A stretch of 64,000 nt of DNA from Flavobacteriaceae bacterium R38 (GTDB lineage: Bacteria; Bacteroidota; Bacteroidia; Flavobacteriales; Flavobacteriaceae), in the NCBI GenBank assembly GCA_009901575.1, contig WXYP01000005.1, forward strand, positions 124,001 to 188,000. The letters are read 5' to 3'. A model generated the notes under the pieces. It was not told the origin of the DNA and ran no database searches. It saw only the letters and a list, made by a program, of their open reading frames with translations. A program made the position numbers and the translations under genes. Below, piece by piece: positions 1 through 11,006 of this stretch (position 1 is its first letter; the number at the start of each line of letters is the position of its first letter).

Positions 1-1858
<1,858 letters not shown>

Positions 1859-2070
1859 AAACTAAATTATCTTAAACTTCTACACCAATAAACTTGTAAC
1901 CATTTATCAATTTTTCCCAATGTTATATTCAAAAGAAAAGCCTGCCGGATACATCCTAAACAGGCCTTTAACGGTTCCCCCAAACCTACTCGGAATCATA
2001 TAGATCCAAGTATATTTTAAATATTGATTAATAGCATCCCAAAGCTAGAAAAAGAGAGCATGCCAAATAA

Positions 2071-2084
2071 GGGGGATTTTCCCC
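2071..2084. promoter_or_regulatory. 14-bp G4-N6-C4 dyad, copy 1
   Basis: GGGGGATTTTCCCC lies in the gap before asnS. Two more dyads of the same length and composition lie in other gaps, at 14481-14494 and 31527-31540. The G/C blocks stand out in very AT-rich DNA. Function unknown; a protein-binding operator or a small hairpin are both possible. Confidence 0.5.
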
Positions 2085-2154
2085 TATTTTCTGTGAGTTA
2101 TACTTTGTAAGTATTTTAGTCCAACTGATATTCCTTTATTTTCAGAATAGTTTA

Positions 2155-2290
2155 ATAAGAATGTCGAAATCCAGAGAACGAAGTAAACGCGACATTTTAG
2201 TAAACGATTCACGGAGTGAAATTCCTAAAATAAAGTGTCTTTTTTACCATTCTTTTTGGACAAGCAAAAAGAATAAAAAAATTAAATGCG
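2155..2290. repeat. Hairpin-rich intergenic repeat element (REP/MITE-like)
   Basis: Three hairpins follow one another: arms AATGTCG/CGACATT (2160-2166 and 2190-2196); arms around TTCAC-GGA-GTGAA enclosed by ATTTTAG/CTAAAAT (about 2194-2230); and a perfect 10-bp stem ATTCTTTTTG/CAAAAAGAAT with a 6-nt loop (2249-2274). Similar CTTTTTG/CAAAAAG hairpins are common between genes in flavobacteria (from memory). No transposase is present. The rest of the 1859-2513 gap holds no gene I can support. Confidence 0.55.
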
Positions 2291-2477
2291 TCATTCTTTA
2301 CCCATCCATCTTATGTTACTCTCAATAATAACGTATTTAACAAAAAAGAAAAACTTTAACATCTCATAAAATATAGATTTATAATTGAACGTAATTCATA
2401 TTATCCTAAATGGTTACTACATTCAATAACTCATCAAAAGCTTTGTAGTCTTTATATAATAATTAAAGACAAAAAAC

Positions 2478-2485
2478 TATCTTTG
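2478..2485 (+). promoter_or_regulatory. asnS promoter -7 element
   Basis: TATCTTTG is a perfect match to the Bacteroidota -7 consensus TAnnTTTG and lies 28 bp before the asnS start codon. I see no clear -33 TTG at the usual spacing. Confidence 0.6.
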
Positions 2486-2513
2486 CAGCTTATTTTAAAA
2501 AAGTAACATCAAA

Positions 2514-3947
2514 ATGTCAGAATTCAGTATTAAAGAACTTCTTTTGGAAGGGAAAGTTTTACAGGAAGTAGTTATAAAAGGTTGGGTACGTACTTTTAGA
2601 AGCAATCGTTTTATTGCTTTAAATGATGGATCCACTATTAACAATATCCAATGTGTTGTTGATTTTGAGAATTTTGACGAAACGCTTTTAAAAAGAATTA
2701 CTACAGGAGCTACTCTTGAGATAAAAGGAACATTAGTAGAGAGCCAGGGAAAAGGACAAAAAATAGAAGTTCAGGTTAGTGACCTCGAAGTTTTAGGTGA
2801 TGCAGATCCGGATGAATATCCTATTCAACCTAAAAAGCATTCAATGGAATTTTTAAGAGAAAAAGCACACTTACGTGTACGCACCAATACTTTTGGAGCT
2901 GTGATGCGGGTACGTTCTGCTTTATCTTTTGCAATTCATAGTTATTTTAGAGAAAATGGCTTTGTATACACACACACTCCTATTATCACCGGTTCTGACG
3001 CAGAAGGTGCAGGTGAAATGTTTAGGATAACCACCCTTGATGCTAAAAATCCGGAATTAAATGAAAATGGAGAAGTTGATTACTCCCAGGATTTCTTTGG
3101 AAAGGAAACTAACTTAACGGTGTCCGGACAATTAGAAGGAGAAGCTTTTGCATTAGCATTAAAGAAGATATACACTTTCGGACCTACATTTAGGGCAGAA
3201 AATTCAAATACTTCAAGGCACTTAGCTGAATTCTGGATGATTGAACCTGAAGTTGCTTTTCTTGATCTTGTTGGTAATATGGATTTAGCCGAAGACTTTA
3301 TCAAATCGGTATTAAAATACATCTTAGAAAACTGTAAAGATGATCTCGAATTTTTAAATAAACGTTTATTGGATGAAGAGAAAACAAAACCTCAAAACGA
3401 ACGTAGCGAGTTATCACTTCTGGAGAAGTTACATTTTGTTGTAGATAACCAATTTAAAAGAGTGAGCTATACTGAAGCTATTGATATTTTAAAACGTTCT
3501 AAACCTAATAAGAAGAAAAAATTCCAGTATATCATTGAAGAATGGGGAGCAGATCTACAAAGTGAACACGAACGCTATTTGGTAGAAAAACACTTTAAAT
3601 GCCCGGTAATACTATTTGATTATCCGGCTAAGATTAAAGCCTTCTATATGCGTTTAAACGACGATCAAAAAACGGTACGTGCTATGGATGTTTTATTCCC
3701 TGGAATTGGAGAGATTGTAGGTGGATCACAACGTGAGGAACGCTATGATGTCTTGTTACAAAAAATGAGGGAGTTAGATATCGATGAAAAAGAATTGTGG
3801 TGGTATCTAGACCTTAGAAAATTTGGAACAGCTGTTCATAGTGGTTTCGGGTTAGGATTTGAACGCCTCGTACAATTTAGTACAGGTATGACTAATATAC
3901 GAGACGTTATTCCATTTCCTAGAACTCCTCAAAATGCAGAGTTTTAA
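2514..3947 (+). CDS. asnS: Asparaginyl-tRNA synthetase
   Basis: Charges tRNA-Asn with asparagine in the cytoplasm. The 477-residue length is standard. An N-terminal OB-fold that binds the anticodon (about residues 15-110, with [15 protein letters not shown]) is followed by a class II catalytic core. Motif 2 is seen as [19 protein letters not shown] and motif 3 as [10 protein letters not shown] near the C terminus. The ATG start is set by the family N terminus and by a perfect -7 element 28 bp upstream. Single-gene transcript; rpoN further downstream is separated by 1.5 kb. Confidence 0.97.
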   Translation: MSEFSIKELLLEGKVLQEVVIKGWVRTFRSNRFIALNDGSTINNIQCVVDFENFDETLLKRITTGATLEIKGTLVESQGKGQKIEVQVSDLEVLGDADPDEYPIQPKKHSMEFLREKAHLRVRTNTFGAVMRVRSALSFAIHSYFRENGFVYTHTPIITGSDAEGAGEMFRITTLDAKNPELNENGEVDYSQDFFGKETNLTVSGQLEGEAFALALKKIYTFGPTFRAENSNTSRHLAEFWMIEPEVAFLDLVGNMDLAEDFIKSVLKYILENCKDDLEFLNKRLLDEEKTKPQNERSELSLLEKLHFVVDNQFKRVSYTEAIDILKRSKPNKKKKFQYIIEEWGADLQSEHERYLVEKHFKCPVILFDYPAKIKAFYMRLNDDQKTVRAMDVLFPGIGEIVGGSQREERYDVLLQKMRELDIDEKELWWYLDLRKFGTAVHSGFGLGFERLVQFSTGMTNIRDVIPFPRTPQNAEF

Positions 3948-3984
3948 AGAAAGTAAATCATTTCTAATTGTTATTTTTTTCTAT

Positions 3985-4262
3985 TTAGAAACTTTCTTCT
4001 AATTGCTTAACAAACTAAGAAGGGTAAATCCCAGTATTTTTGTAAAAAGCTTTAGAGAAAGATTCCTGACTATTAAATCCTGCTTCTTTTGCTATTCCTT
4101 TTACTGAATACAAACAAAATTTAGGGTTCGTTTTCAATTGATTTATCGCATACTCAACTCTTATAATTATCGATATCAACTAAAGTTCTCTTTTAAAGAA
4201 TCGGAAATCTCTTTAAGTAATTAAACATTGAGAAAACCCAAATTGAGTATATAAAAGAAAAA
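3985..4262 (-). pseudogene. Remnant of an AraC-family regulator (C-terminal HTH)
   Basis: On the minus strand, residues resembling the end of an AraC-type DNA-binding domain can be read: a stretch ending KEAGFNSQESFSKAFYKNTG, the hallmark second HTH, then YPS and an in-frame TAG at 4015-4017. Beyond that stop, FVKQLEES continues to TAA at 3985-3987. Upstream, the reading passes an internal TAG and must shift frame to join a segment reading LLKEISDSLKENFS. At least two stops and one frameshift mean the gene is dead. The N-terminal part (often TPR in this family) is gone. Confidence 0.7.
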
Positions 4263-4848
4263 AGTATCAAATCAATATTTTCATAGAAAGCTTTTTCATT
4301 ATTATTTTTTCGTCTATTGAATATAGTATTTTTCTGTATTATTAAAGATGTTTTTTTAACCAAAAACTCTATTCATTATACTTAATTAACATCTTATTGA
4401 AAAAGTGATTTACAATCAACACAAAATGAATAAGTATTATTTTTCTTTCATAAGTACTAATAATTAATCTTTCATTTTTTTGATTAAAATAAAGCTTAAA
4501 TTCTTAAGAAATAAAGAGTCTTAATTCATAAATTCTTTGCTTCTCATTGTTACTATGAAATTGATAATATATTAAATTTATTTTATTGATTATCAATATT
4601 TTAATACAATTTTAGTTTTAAATAAAACTTGTTAAAAAAACTTCGAATTCTCACAATTCGCAACTCATTTATTTTTTAATTGAAAATTGTTAGTAGCAAA
4701 ATAGGAAATTGCTATAAATTCATAAATCCAGACTGCAATAGTTTGCTTATTTCCTCTACTTCCTAGTACATTTAGGGTAACAAAACAATAGGCATTGTAA
4801 TTAATAATTAGAACATCAATCTTTAATTAACTAAAAAAACAAATTAAT
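4263..4848. other. AT-rich gap with no supported feature
   Basis: About 590 bp of very AT-rich DNA between the AraC remnant and the 109-residue gene. Only trivial ORFs under 15 codons and no strong hairpin are visible. It may contain more decayed remains of the AraC-type gene. Confidence 0.5.
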
Positions 4849-5178
4849 ATGGCTGTATTACCCATCAACATCTCCCACTCTTCCACCTTGAATGCGATTT
4901 GTTTTATAACTGCACCTGACTTTTATATTACAGGAGAGTCTGTTATCATCCTTATGGATACCATTACCAATGAATTATGGTATAAAAAAAATGATGAGAT
5001 TTTTCCTTTTAACTGCCTCTCACTGAAATATACAGAACAATTATATAAAATGCTTAAAAAAGATGAGGATGCCTGGAGAACATTGCAACATCTTGAAATC
5101 AATGAAGCAGTAGAAATGTATACCAAAGTTGCTTATGGAGATATTTTATCTAAAATGGTTATGGAGTTTATGAACTGA
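4849..5178 (+). CDS. Small protein of unknown function (109 aa)
   Basis: I do not recognise the family. The protein has no signal peptide or membrane helix. It starts MAVLPINISHSSTLNAIC and has a mixed alpha/beta-looking sequence with a helical C-terminal third (KKDEDAWRTLQHLEINEAVE). Codon use looks coding. It stands alone between the AraC remnant and rpoN. Confidence 0.55.
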   Translation: MAVLPINISHSSTLNAICFITAPDFYITGESVIILMDTITNELWYKKNDEIFPFNCLSLKYTEQLYKMLKKDEDAWRTLQHLEINEAVEMYTKVAYGDILSKMVMEFMN

Positions 5179-5388
5179 TAATAATTACATACATCTAAAG
5201 TGCCCTCCATAACAATAAACTTATCAATCTTGAAAGTTTACAATCAAGATCTAAAACAACCTTAAAGCAGTAAAATTTATACGTTATTAAATTCCAAAAT
5301 CCATCAAGCTAAATCAAAAAATAAGAAGCTACTAAAAATCACATTTAAGATTTGATATAGTCCTTAAATAAATCATCAAATTAGAATT

Positions 5389-5448
5389 AATGCCTAAGCT
5401 GATTTTGTTTATTTTTGTTTATATAAATATATAATTCAGCTAGGCATT
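5389..5448. promoter_or_regulatory. Inverted repeat bracketing the rpoN promoter
   Basis: A left arm ATGCCTAAGCTGA (5390-5402) and a right arm TCAGCTAGGCAT (5436-5447) are complementary except for one extra base. The 33-bp AT-only-like interval holds a perfect -7 element TATTTTTG at 5410-5417. The right arm ends 2 bp before the rpoN ATG. If transcription starts near 5423 the left arm is not in the mRNA, so the pair may act as DNA operators rather than as an RNA hairpin. Confidence 0.5.
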
Positions 5449-5449
5449 T

Positions 5450-6907
5450 ATGCTTAAACAACAATTACAATTCAAATTATCGCAAAAGCTATCTCCGCAG
5501 CAAATTCAATTAATGAAATTGATACAGTTGCCTACACAAGCTTTTGAGCAACGTCTAAAACAAGAGTTAGAAGAAAATCCGGCACTTGAAAGTGGTAAAG
5601 ACGAACCTCAAGATAATAGTGACTCCTTCGAAAATGAATATGAAGATGATTTGGGAAATGAATCGATAAAAACTGATGATATTAACGTCGATGAGTATTT
5701 AAGTGATGATGAAGTCCCGGACTACCGCCTACAATCCAATAATTACAGTGTTGATGACGATGACAAAACCATTCCGTATGCCTCAGGCATGTCTTTTCAT
5801 CAGCATTTATTAAATCAATTAAATACTTTTCGCTTAAATGACGAAGAAAGAGATATTGCAGAGTTTCTCGTCGGAAGCATTGATGAAAGTGGCTATATAA
5901 GACGATCTCTGTCTGATATAATGGATGACCTCGCTTTTACACAAAACATCTATACAGACGAGGGAAATATCGAAAAAATACTAAAATCTGTTCATGAATT
6001 AGACCCTGCTGGTGTAGGTGCCAGAAATTTACAGGAATGCTTACTTATTCAGCTCGAACGTAAAAAAGAAAATCCTGCAATTGACCTTGCCATTGAGATT
6101 ACCGAAAAATCATTTGAACATTTCACTAAAAAGCATTATCAAAAACTTTCTCAAAAACACAATGTTTCTGAAACTGAGCTAAAAGATGCGATTCATGAGA
6201 TTGAGAAACTAAACCCCAAACCAGGTGGGTCTTATGCAGGAAATAACAAAATTGTAGAACATATAGTTCCGGATTTCACTATAAGAATAAGTGATGGAAA
6301 ATTAGAACTCACTCTTAACGGCCGAAATGCTCCGGAACTCCATGTTTCCAGAGAATACAACAATATGCTCAGCGGCTATAAAGAGTCTAAAGATAAATCG
6401 AAGTCACAAAAAGACGCCATCTTATTTATCAAACAAAAATTAGATGCTGCCAAGTGGTTTATAGACGCTATTAAACAACGTCAGCAAACTTTATTTATCA
6501 CGATGAATGCCATTATGCATTACCAAGAGGCTTATTTCCTTACAGGTGATGAACGAAAGTTAAAACCGATGATATTAAAAGATATTGCCGATAAGATAGA
6601 CATGGACGTTTCTACAGTTTCACGAGTAGCCAACAGTAAATACGTAGATACCCCATATGGAACTAAACTAATCAAAGAATTTTTCTCTGAAGCTATGAAA
6701 AATGAACAGGGAGAGGATGTTTCGACCAGGGAAATTAAAAAAATATTAGAAACTGTCATAGAAGAAGAAGACAAGAAAAAACCACTCACTGACGATAAAT
6801 TAGCTTCTCTATTAAAAGATAAAGGTTATCCTATTGCAAGAAGAACAGTGGCAAAATACAGAGAACAATTAGGTATCCCGGTTGCACGTTTAAGAAAACA
6901 AATTTAA
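5450..6907 (+). CDS. rpoN: RNA polymerase sigma-54 factor
   Basis: Directs RNA polymerase to -24/-12 promoters, which need AAA+ activators. The 485-residue protein shows the Gln-rich region I (residues 1-50, QFKLSQKLSPQQIQLMKLIQ), an acidic region II (about 52-110), the core-binding domain, an HTH and the diagnostic RpoN box ARRTVAKYRE near residues 462-471, followed by a short basic tail. The ATG fits the family N terminus. Its stop overlaps by one base the start of the next gene, so the two are probably co-transcribed. Confidence 0.96.
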   Translation: MLKQQLQFKLSQKLSPQQIQLMKLIQLPTQAFEQRLKQELEENPALESGKDEPQDNSDSFENEYEDDLGNESIKTDDINVDEYLSDDEVPDYRLQSNNYSVDDDDKTIPYASGMSFHQHLLNQLNTFRLNDEERDIAEFLVGSIDESGYIRRSLSDIMDDLAFTQNIYTDEGNIEKILKSVHELDPAGVGARNLQECLLIQLERKKENPAIDLAIEITEKSFEHFTKKHYQKLSQKHNVSETELKDAIHEIEKLNPKPGGSYAGNNKIVEHIVPDFTIRISDGKLELTLNGRNAPELHVSREYNNMLSGYKESKDKSKSQKDAILFIKQKLDAAKWFIDAIKQRQQTLFITMNAIMHYQEAYFLTGDERKLKPMILKDIADKIDMDVSTVSRVANSKYVDTPYGTKLIKEFFSEAMKNEQGEDVSTREIKKILETVIEEEDKKKPLTDDKLASLLKDKGYPIARRTVAKYREQLGIPVARLRKQI

Positions 6908-7512
6908 TGACTCAATTTTTTAAATTTATAAGTTATATTTTTCATCCGCTTTTCTTCCCGTTGGTAGGTGCTGTTATTTATTACAACCTTTCTCCAAAAT
7001 TCCATCCTCCCGAAGAACTGCAATCTGTAATAATTCGTGTAGCCATTTTAACATTATTTATTCCGATAATTTTTTTCTTTCTCTTAAAAAATATTGGATG
7101 GATTGATTCAATTTACCTAAAAGATGTATCCCAACGTAAAGTTCCCCTGTATCTTTATGTTTTTCTAACGTTTATGGTGGTATACGGAGTGGTATCTCCC
7201 GTTTTTTCAATAGAACTTTACTATTATTTTGTAGGCATTATAGGTTCTTTAATAGCTTGTCTTATGCTTGTCTTTTTTAAATTTAAAGCAAGCATGCATA
7301 TGATGAGTGTTACCGGACTTACTTTATTTTTAATCGGACTTAGCTTTCACTATGAAGTAAATATTACTTTTGCATTATCGATAATGGTTCTTTTTACAGG
7401 CCTGGTAGCCTCTTCCAGATTGTATTTAAAAGCTCATGACGCTAAAGAATTGCTATTAGGTAGTATTATTGGAGGAGTCCCACAGTTTCTTGCATTTAAT
7501 TATTGGGTGTAG
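6907..7512 (+). CDS. Multi-pass membrane protein, PAP2-like
   Basis: 201 residues with about six hydrophobic helices. The C-terminal half resembles the PAP2 phosphatase core: FKASMH followed by SRLYLKAHDAKELLLGS, which matches the usual SR-x-yL-x-H pattern. The full PAP2 phosphatase signature is not complete, so enzymatic activity is uncertain. The start codon overlaps the rpoN stop (TAATG), indicating translational coupling. Confidence 0.7.
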   Translation: MTQFFKFISYIFHPLFFPLVGAVIYYNLSPKFHPPEELQSVIIRVAILTLFIPIIFFFLLKNIGWIDSIYLKDVSQRKVPLYLYVFLTFMVVYGVVSPVFSIELYYYFVGIIGSLIACLMLVFFKFKASMHMMSVTGLTLFLIGLSFHYEVNITFALSIMVLFTGLVASSRLYLKAHDAKELLLGSIIGGVPQFLAFNYWV

Positions 7513-7588
7513 TGAGTGAATGAAAGTTCTAAAATCTATCAATAAACCTATCAATTACCACATAAACTTATCAACTAATTACCCAAGA

Positions 7589-8275
7589 TTATAATAAGTA
7601 AAAAATAAGTCCGATTTTTAATGTACTTATATCAATTCGTTCTCCGTCTACAGTAAGAGTATTGTCTTTTAGAAGGTTATTTAATGCATAAGAAGCGTAG
7701 AAGTTCCATGTATTATATCCAAAACTTAAATACAAGTCATACTGAAACCTTTCTACATCATCGTTTGTAAAACGGATGCGTTCTGTATCGGATACAAACT
7801 TAGATACATTTGCGAATACGTATCCTAAACGAACACCACTATAAATACGCCAAAATCTATAAGAATCAGGCTTAGATGTTCGCCATCTGAACTCTATCGG
7901 AAGTTCTAGCACATGAGTACTAATTTTATTACGATTAAACTGTGTATCATCATCAATAAGTTGATACACAATATCCCCTCCCTGTTCTATGGCTTGTAAA
8001 TTATTAAAATAAGAATTAAAATTATATCCAAGCCCTATACCCAAACCTATATTCCTTCTACTATTCATGGGTATATCTTTTATATAACCAACTTGAATAC
8101 CAAAAGGAAGATTATTCTGGGTAACTCCAGATGGTCGATTGAGAAGAACATTATAAGTAACCCCTACATAAAATTGATCTTCCAGATATCGAGTATCTAT
8201 ATCTTCATCATTTTCATTCTGAGACATTCCTAATAAAGGAAGCAATAAGCAAAATGCACATAACAAATACCTCAT
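7589..8275 (-). CDS. porT: PorT-family outer-membrane beta-barrel protein
   Basis: After a signal peptide (MRYLLCAFCLLLPLLGMSQ) comes an Asp-rich linker and about eight amphipathic beta-strands ending in LKIGLIFYLL with an aromatic/hydrophobic terminus. This is the plan of PorT/SprT, a component needed for type IX secretion and gliding. I chose the internal ATG at 8275, since the longer reading frame (to 8329) puts 18 charged residues before a perfect signal peptide and begins at the edge of a terminator. PorT identity rests on size, topology and context beside ExbB/ExbD genes, so the symbol is tentative. Confidence 0.65.
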   Translation of the reverse strand: MRYLLCAFCLLLPLLGMSQNENDEDIDTRYLEDQFYVGVTYNVLLNRPSGVTQNNLPFGIQVGYIKDIPMNSRRNIGLGIGLGYNFNSYFNNLQAIEQGGDIVYQLIDDDTQFNRNKISTHVLELPIEFRWRTSKPDSYRFWRIYSGVRLGYVFANVSKFVSDTERIRFTNDDVERFQYDLYLSFGYNTWNFYASYALNNLLKDNTLTVDGERIDISTLKIGLIFYLL

Positions 8276-8329
8276 AAATTCGAATCGTTTTAAATACAAT
8301 GCTAAAAATAATTTCTCATTTATATTCAT

Positions 8330-8363
8330 AAAAAAAGCTTCAAATTAATTTGAAGCTTTTTTT
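8330..8363. terminator. Bidirectional terminator, perfect 34-bp palindrome
   Basis: Two 17-nt arms mirror each other exactly (A7-GCTTCAAATT and its complement), giving a hairpin flanked by A and T runs. It ends the ExbD operon and separates it from the PorT-like gene. Confidence 0.9.
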
Positions 8364-8384
8364 ATTTTGAAATCAAAAGTAAAT

Positions 8385-8867
8385 TTACTGTAAGTTTCTA
8401 AATGCATCACCAGCTTTGGTAGTGTAATTGATCTTAAGTGCATTTACTTTTCTAAGTTCTTGTTTAATATCAGAAATGAGTCCCATATTAGTCTCTGAAT
8501 CTACCTTTAAAGCCGTCGTTAATAAATCCTGAATATCCTGAGGTTTATTAGAACGCTCTTGTAAAATATAAGGTGCTACAGCATCTACATCTACCAATTT
8601 ATCATTTAATTGAATCTTGGAAGCTGTACCGTAAGTCGATTGGTATCGCTCACTAGGTTTTCCAGCATAGATATAAATAATACGGTTCTTCTTATCTAAT
8701 TTTTGAATCTGATCTGCAAAAGGCAATTCATTTTGCACTAATAATGAACTGTCTTTCATCACAGTTACCGTCATGAAGAAAAATAACAACATGAATACAA
8801 TATCTGGCAACGAAGCTGTTGATACCGGTGGTAACTCTCCACTTTTTTTCTTATTAAATTTAGCCAT
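8385..8867 (-). CDS. exbD: ExbD/TolR-family biopolymer transport protein
   Basis: 160 residues with one N-terminal membrane helix (PDIVFMLLFFFMTVTVM) and a periplasmic domain. The conserved Asp at the start of the helix (STASLPDIVF) is the residue that carries protons in this family. It works with the ExbB-like protein at 9958-10755 to energise outer-membrane processes. Last gene of a four-gene operon (exbB, small membrane protein, exbD, exbD), 14 bp after its paralog. Confidence 0.93.
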   Translation of the reverse strand: MAKFNKKKSGELPPVSTASLPDIVFMLLFFFMTVTVMKDSSLLVQNELPFADQIQKLDKKNRIIYIYAGKPSERYQSTYGTASKIQLNDKLVDVDAVAPYILQERSNKPQDIQDLLTTALKVDSETNMGLISDIKQELRKVNALKINYTTKAGDAFRNLQ

Positions 8868-8881
8868 AATACTGTGAATTA

Positions 8882-9493
8882 TTAGTTGCTTTTTGGTTCT
8901 GCTTCTGATAACTTCTGAGGAAATAATTCTTGAATCCTTGTAATTCTAGGTTTCAATTCATCTCTGTCCTCTTTAGGAGTCTTCGGATCTTTATACAGCT
9001 TATCCATTGTTGTAAAAGGAATTCCGTATAATCTATTAGACTCACGATCTCTCAATTCATTATATGCTGCTACTAATTCATTCTGAACAGCTATATATGT
9101 TTTATATGAAGTTTCTCTATCGTTCTGTAATGAGATAATAGCTTTTGTCGGATTATCTGAAGACGCAGGATCTTTTGCTCCCTGGCAATAATTACAAGCA
9201 TCTTCACCTGCTCCACCTCCGTTATCTAAAAAAGTAACAGCAGCTTCTCTTAAGTTCTTTAACTCCATTAATTCATCTTCTACAAGCAATTGATTGTCTT
9301 TACTAACTACTACCGTAAAAATATTCTTTTGCTTGATCACCACATCTTGATCTGGCGGTTCAATTGGAGGCAACTTACGATCAAGACCTGCATCGGTTTC
9401 AATAGTCGTAGTTACCAGGAAGAAAATGAGAAGCAAGAAGGCAATATCTGCCATCGAACCCGCATTTACTTCAGGAATGTTTCTTTTAGCCAT
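8882..9493 (-). CDS. exbD: ExbD/TolR-family biopolymer transport protein, second paralog
   Basis: 203 residues. The N-terminal helix carries the family Asp (NAGSMADIAFLLLIFFLVTT). The periplasmic domain is longer than that of the paralog at 8385 and includes a CNYCQG loop with two cysteines that might form a disulfide. Paired ExbDs downstream of one ExbB are common in Bacteroidota and could form a hetero-dimer in the channel. Overlaps nothing; spacing to both neighbours is short (2 and 14 bp). Confidence 0.92.
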   Translation of the reverse strand: MAKRNIPEVNAGSMADIAFLLLIFFLVTTTIETDAGLDRKLPPIEPPDQDVVIKQKNIFTVVVSKDNQLLVEDELMELKNLREAAVTFLDNGGGAGEDACNYCQGAKDPASSDNPTKAIISLQNDRETSYKTYIAVQNELVAAYNELRDRESNRLYGIPFTTMDKLYKDPKTPKEDRDELKPRITRIQELFPQKLSEAEPKSN

Positions 9494-9495
9494 AA

Positions 9496-9939
9496 TTACT
9501 TACTTAATATTTTCTTTATTCCACCAAACAACATTGCTCCTACAGCAATAATTGTTAATACATAAAATGAATATAAGCCAGTACCAATCCATTTAGAACT
9601 AGACTCATCAACATCTATACCACGATTTGCATAAGTTTGTAAATCTACATTTGTACCGCTAGATAAAGCATAACTTATTATAAGAACAACTACAAGTCCT
9701 GCAATTGCTATTAACGCTCTCTTTAATTTAGCTGGAGAAGAAATTAAATTCTTTATTGTATATAATACTAATGCTAATACAGGAATAGCCAATAAAATAT
9801 AGGAAACTACAAACATTAGATTCACATTTGAATTATTTATTGCTATATCTGCAGGCACATCACGGCCAGGCAATAATAACCATAGGATGATCCCTACGAC
9901 ACCCAATATGATTAGAAAAATCTTAATAATCTTTTGCAT
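9496..9939 (-). CDS. Small membrane protein of the ExbB/ExbD operon
   Basis: 147 residues with four hydrophobic segments and no catalytic motif I can name. It lies between the ExbB-like and ExbD genes with 2 bp and 18 bp gaps, so it is co-transcribed and may be an accessory part of that motor. Similar small proteins hold this place in other flavobacterial exbB loci (from memory). Confidence 0.7.
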   Translation of the reverse strand: MQKIIKIFLIILGVVGIILWLLLPGRDVPADIAINNSNVNLMFVVSYILLAIPVLALVLYTIKNLISSPAKLKRALIAIAGLVVVLIISYALSSGTNVDLQTYANRGIDVDESSSKWIGTGLYSFYVLTIIAVGAMLFGGIKKILSK

Positions 9940-9957
9940 AATAATATCGTCTTAAAA

Positions 9958-10755
9958 TTATTTCTTGTGGTCTACTAATAAATCTACTAACGTAATAGAA
10001 GCATCTTCCATATCGTTTACTATACTATCCATTTTAGCGATAATGTAATTGTAGAATATTTGAAGTATAATAGCCACAACAAGACCGAATACTGTTGTTA
10101 ATAATGCCACTTTAATATCACCTGCAATTAAAGATGCATCTAATCCACCAGCCGCACTAATTTTATCAAAGGCCTGAATCATCCCGATTACCGTACCCAT
10201 GAACCCAAGCATTGGTGCAATGGCGATAAATAATGATAACCAAGAAATATTTTTCTCTAGTTGTCCCATTTGAACACCTCCGTAAGCAACAACAGCTTTT
10301 TCTGCAGATTCGATTCCTTCATCTACTCTGTCTAATCCTTGATAGAAGATAGAAGCAACTGGTCCTTTTGTATTTCTACAAACTTCTTTAGCAGCCTCTA
10401 CACCTCCAGATGCCAATGCATCTTCAACACTACTTGATAATTTTTGTGTATTGGTTGTAGCAAGGTTTAAGAAAATAATTCTTTCAATAGCTACAGCTAA
10501 TCCTAGGATTAAACACAACAATACAATTCCCATAAATCCTGCACCACCTTCTATAAAACGCTCTTTCAATACTTGATGAAAGGACTTATCGGCTTCCGCT
10601 GCAGAATCATCTTGCAAAAATACTGCCGTTGTATCATCAGTAGTAGCAACAAATTCTGTTGTATTAGTAACTGCGTCCATCGTAGCCGCATTTGCAGTTG
10701 TTGCATTTAAAACCATTAATCCAGCTAAAGCCAGAATAGAGAATAATCTTTTCAT
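9958..10755 (-). CDS. exbB: MotA/TolQ/ExbB proton-channel family protein
   Basis: 265 residues. An N-terminal signal-like helix (to about ATTANA) and a periplasmic stretch precede the three-helix ExbB core, with the conserved block PMLGFMGTVIGMI(Q) and the GDIKVALLTTVFGLVVAI helix. It forms the stator of a proton-driven motor with the ExbD proteins encoded after it. First gene of the operon. A near-consensus -7 element (TATCTTTA on the minus strand, 10792-10799) lies about 40 bp upstream. Confidence 0.92.
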   Translation of the reverse strand: MKRLFSILALAGLMVLNATTANAATMDAVTNTTEFVATTDDTTAVFLQDDSAAEADKSFHQVLKERFIEGGAGFMGIVLLCLILGLAVAIERIIFLNLATTNTQKLSSSVEDALASGGVEAAKEVCRNTKGPVASIFYQGLDRVDEGIESAEKAVVAYGGVQMGQLEKNISWLSLFIAIAPMLGFMGTVIGMIQAFDKISAAGGLDASLIAGDIKVALLTTVFGLVVAIILQIFYNYIIAKMDSIVNDMEDASITLVDLLVDHKK

Positions 10756-10844
10756 TTCGTTTAAACTTAAATTTTGTTAGTTAATAAGGGTTAAAGATAA
10801 AAAAATTTTATAATTAAACTGTTTTTATAAACATAATCATCCAG

Positions 10845-10932
10845 CAGAGAGGAAGGGATTCGAACCCTCGATACGGTTTTGCCGTATACACACTTTCCAG
10901 GCGTGCGCCTTCGACCACTCGGCCACCTCTCT
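10845..10932 (-). tRNA. tRNA-Ser (anticodon GGA)
   Basis: 88 nt folding as a class II tRNA. Acceptor arms AGAGAGG/CCTCTCT, D-arm GCCGAGTGG, anticodon loop CTGGAAA, a long variable arm (TACGGCAAAACCGTA) and T-loop GTTCGAATC are all readable on the minus strand. The 3' CCA is not encoded. Confidence 0.96.
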
Positions 10933-11006
10933 TTTAGTAATCAGCTTAATTAAAGCGCCACAAATAACAAAAAAAAAACTAGTTGTTAAAATTTATATCG
11001 TTAATT

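Noticed and set aside
8276-8329. N-terminal extension of the PorT-like protein
   Set aside because: It places 18 residues before a complete signal peptide and reaches the edge of a terminator.
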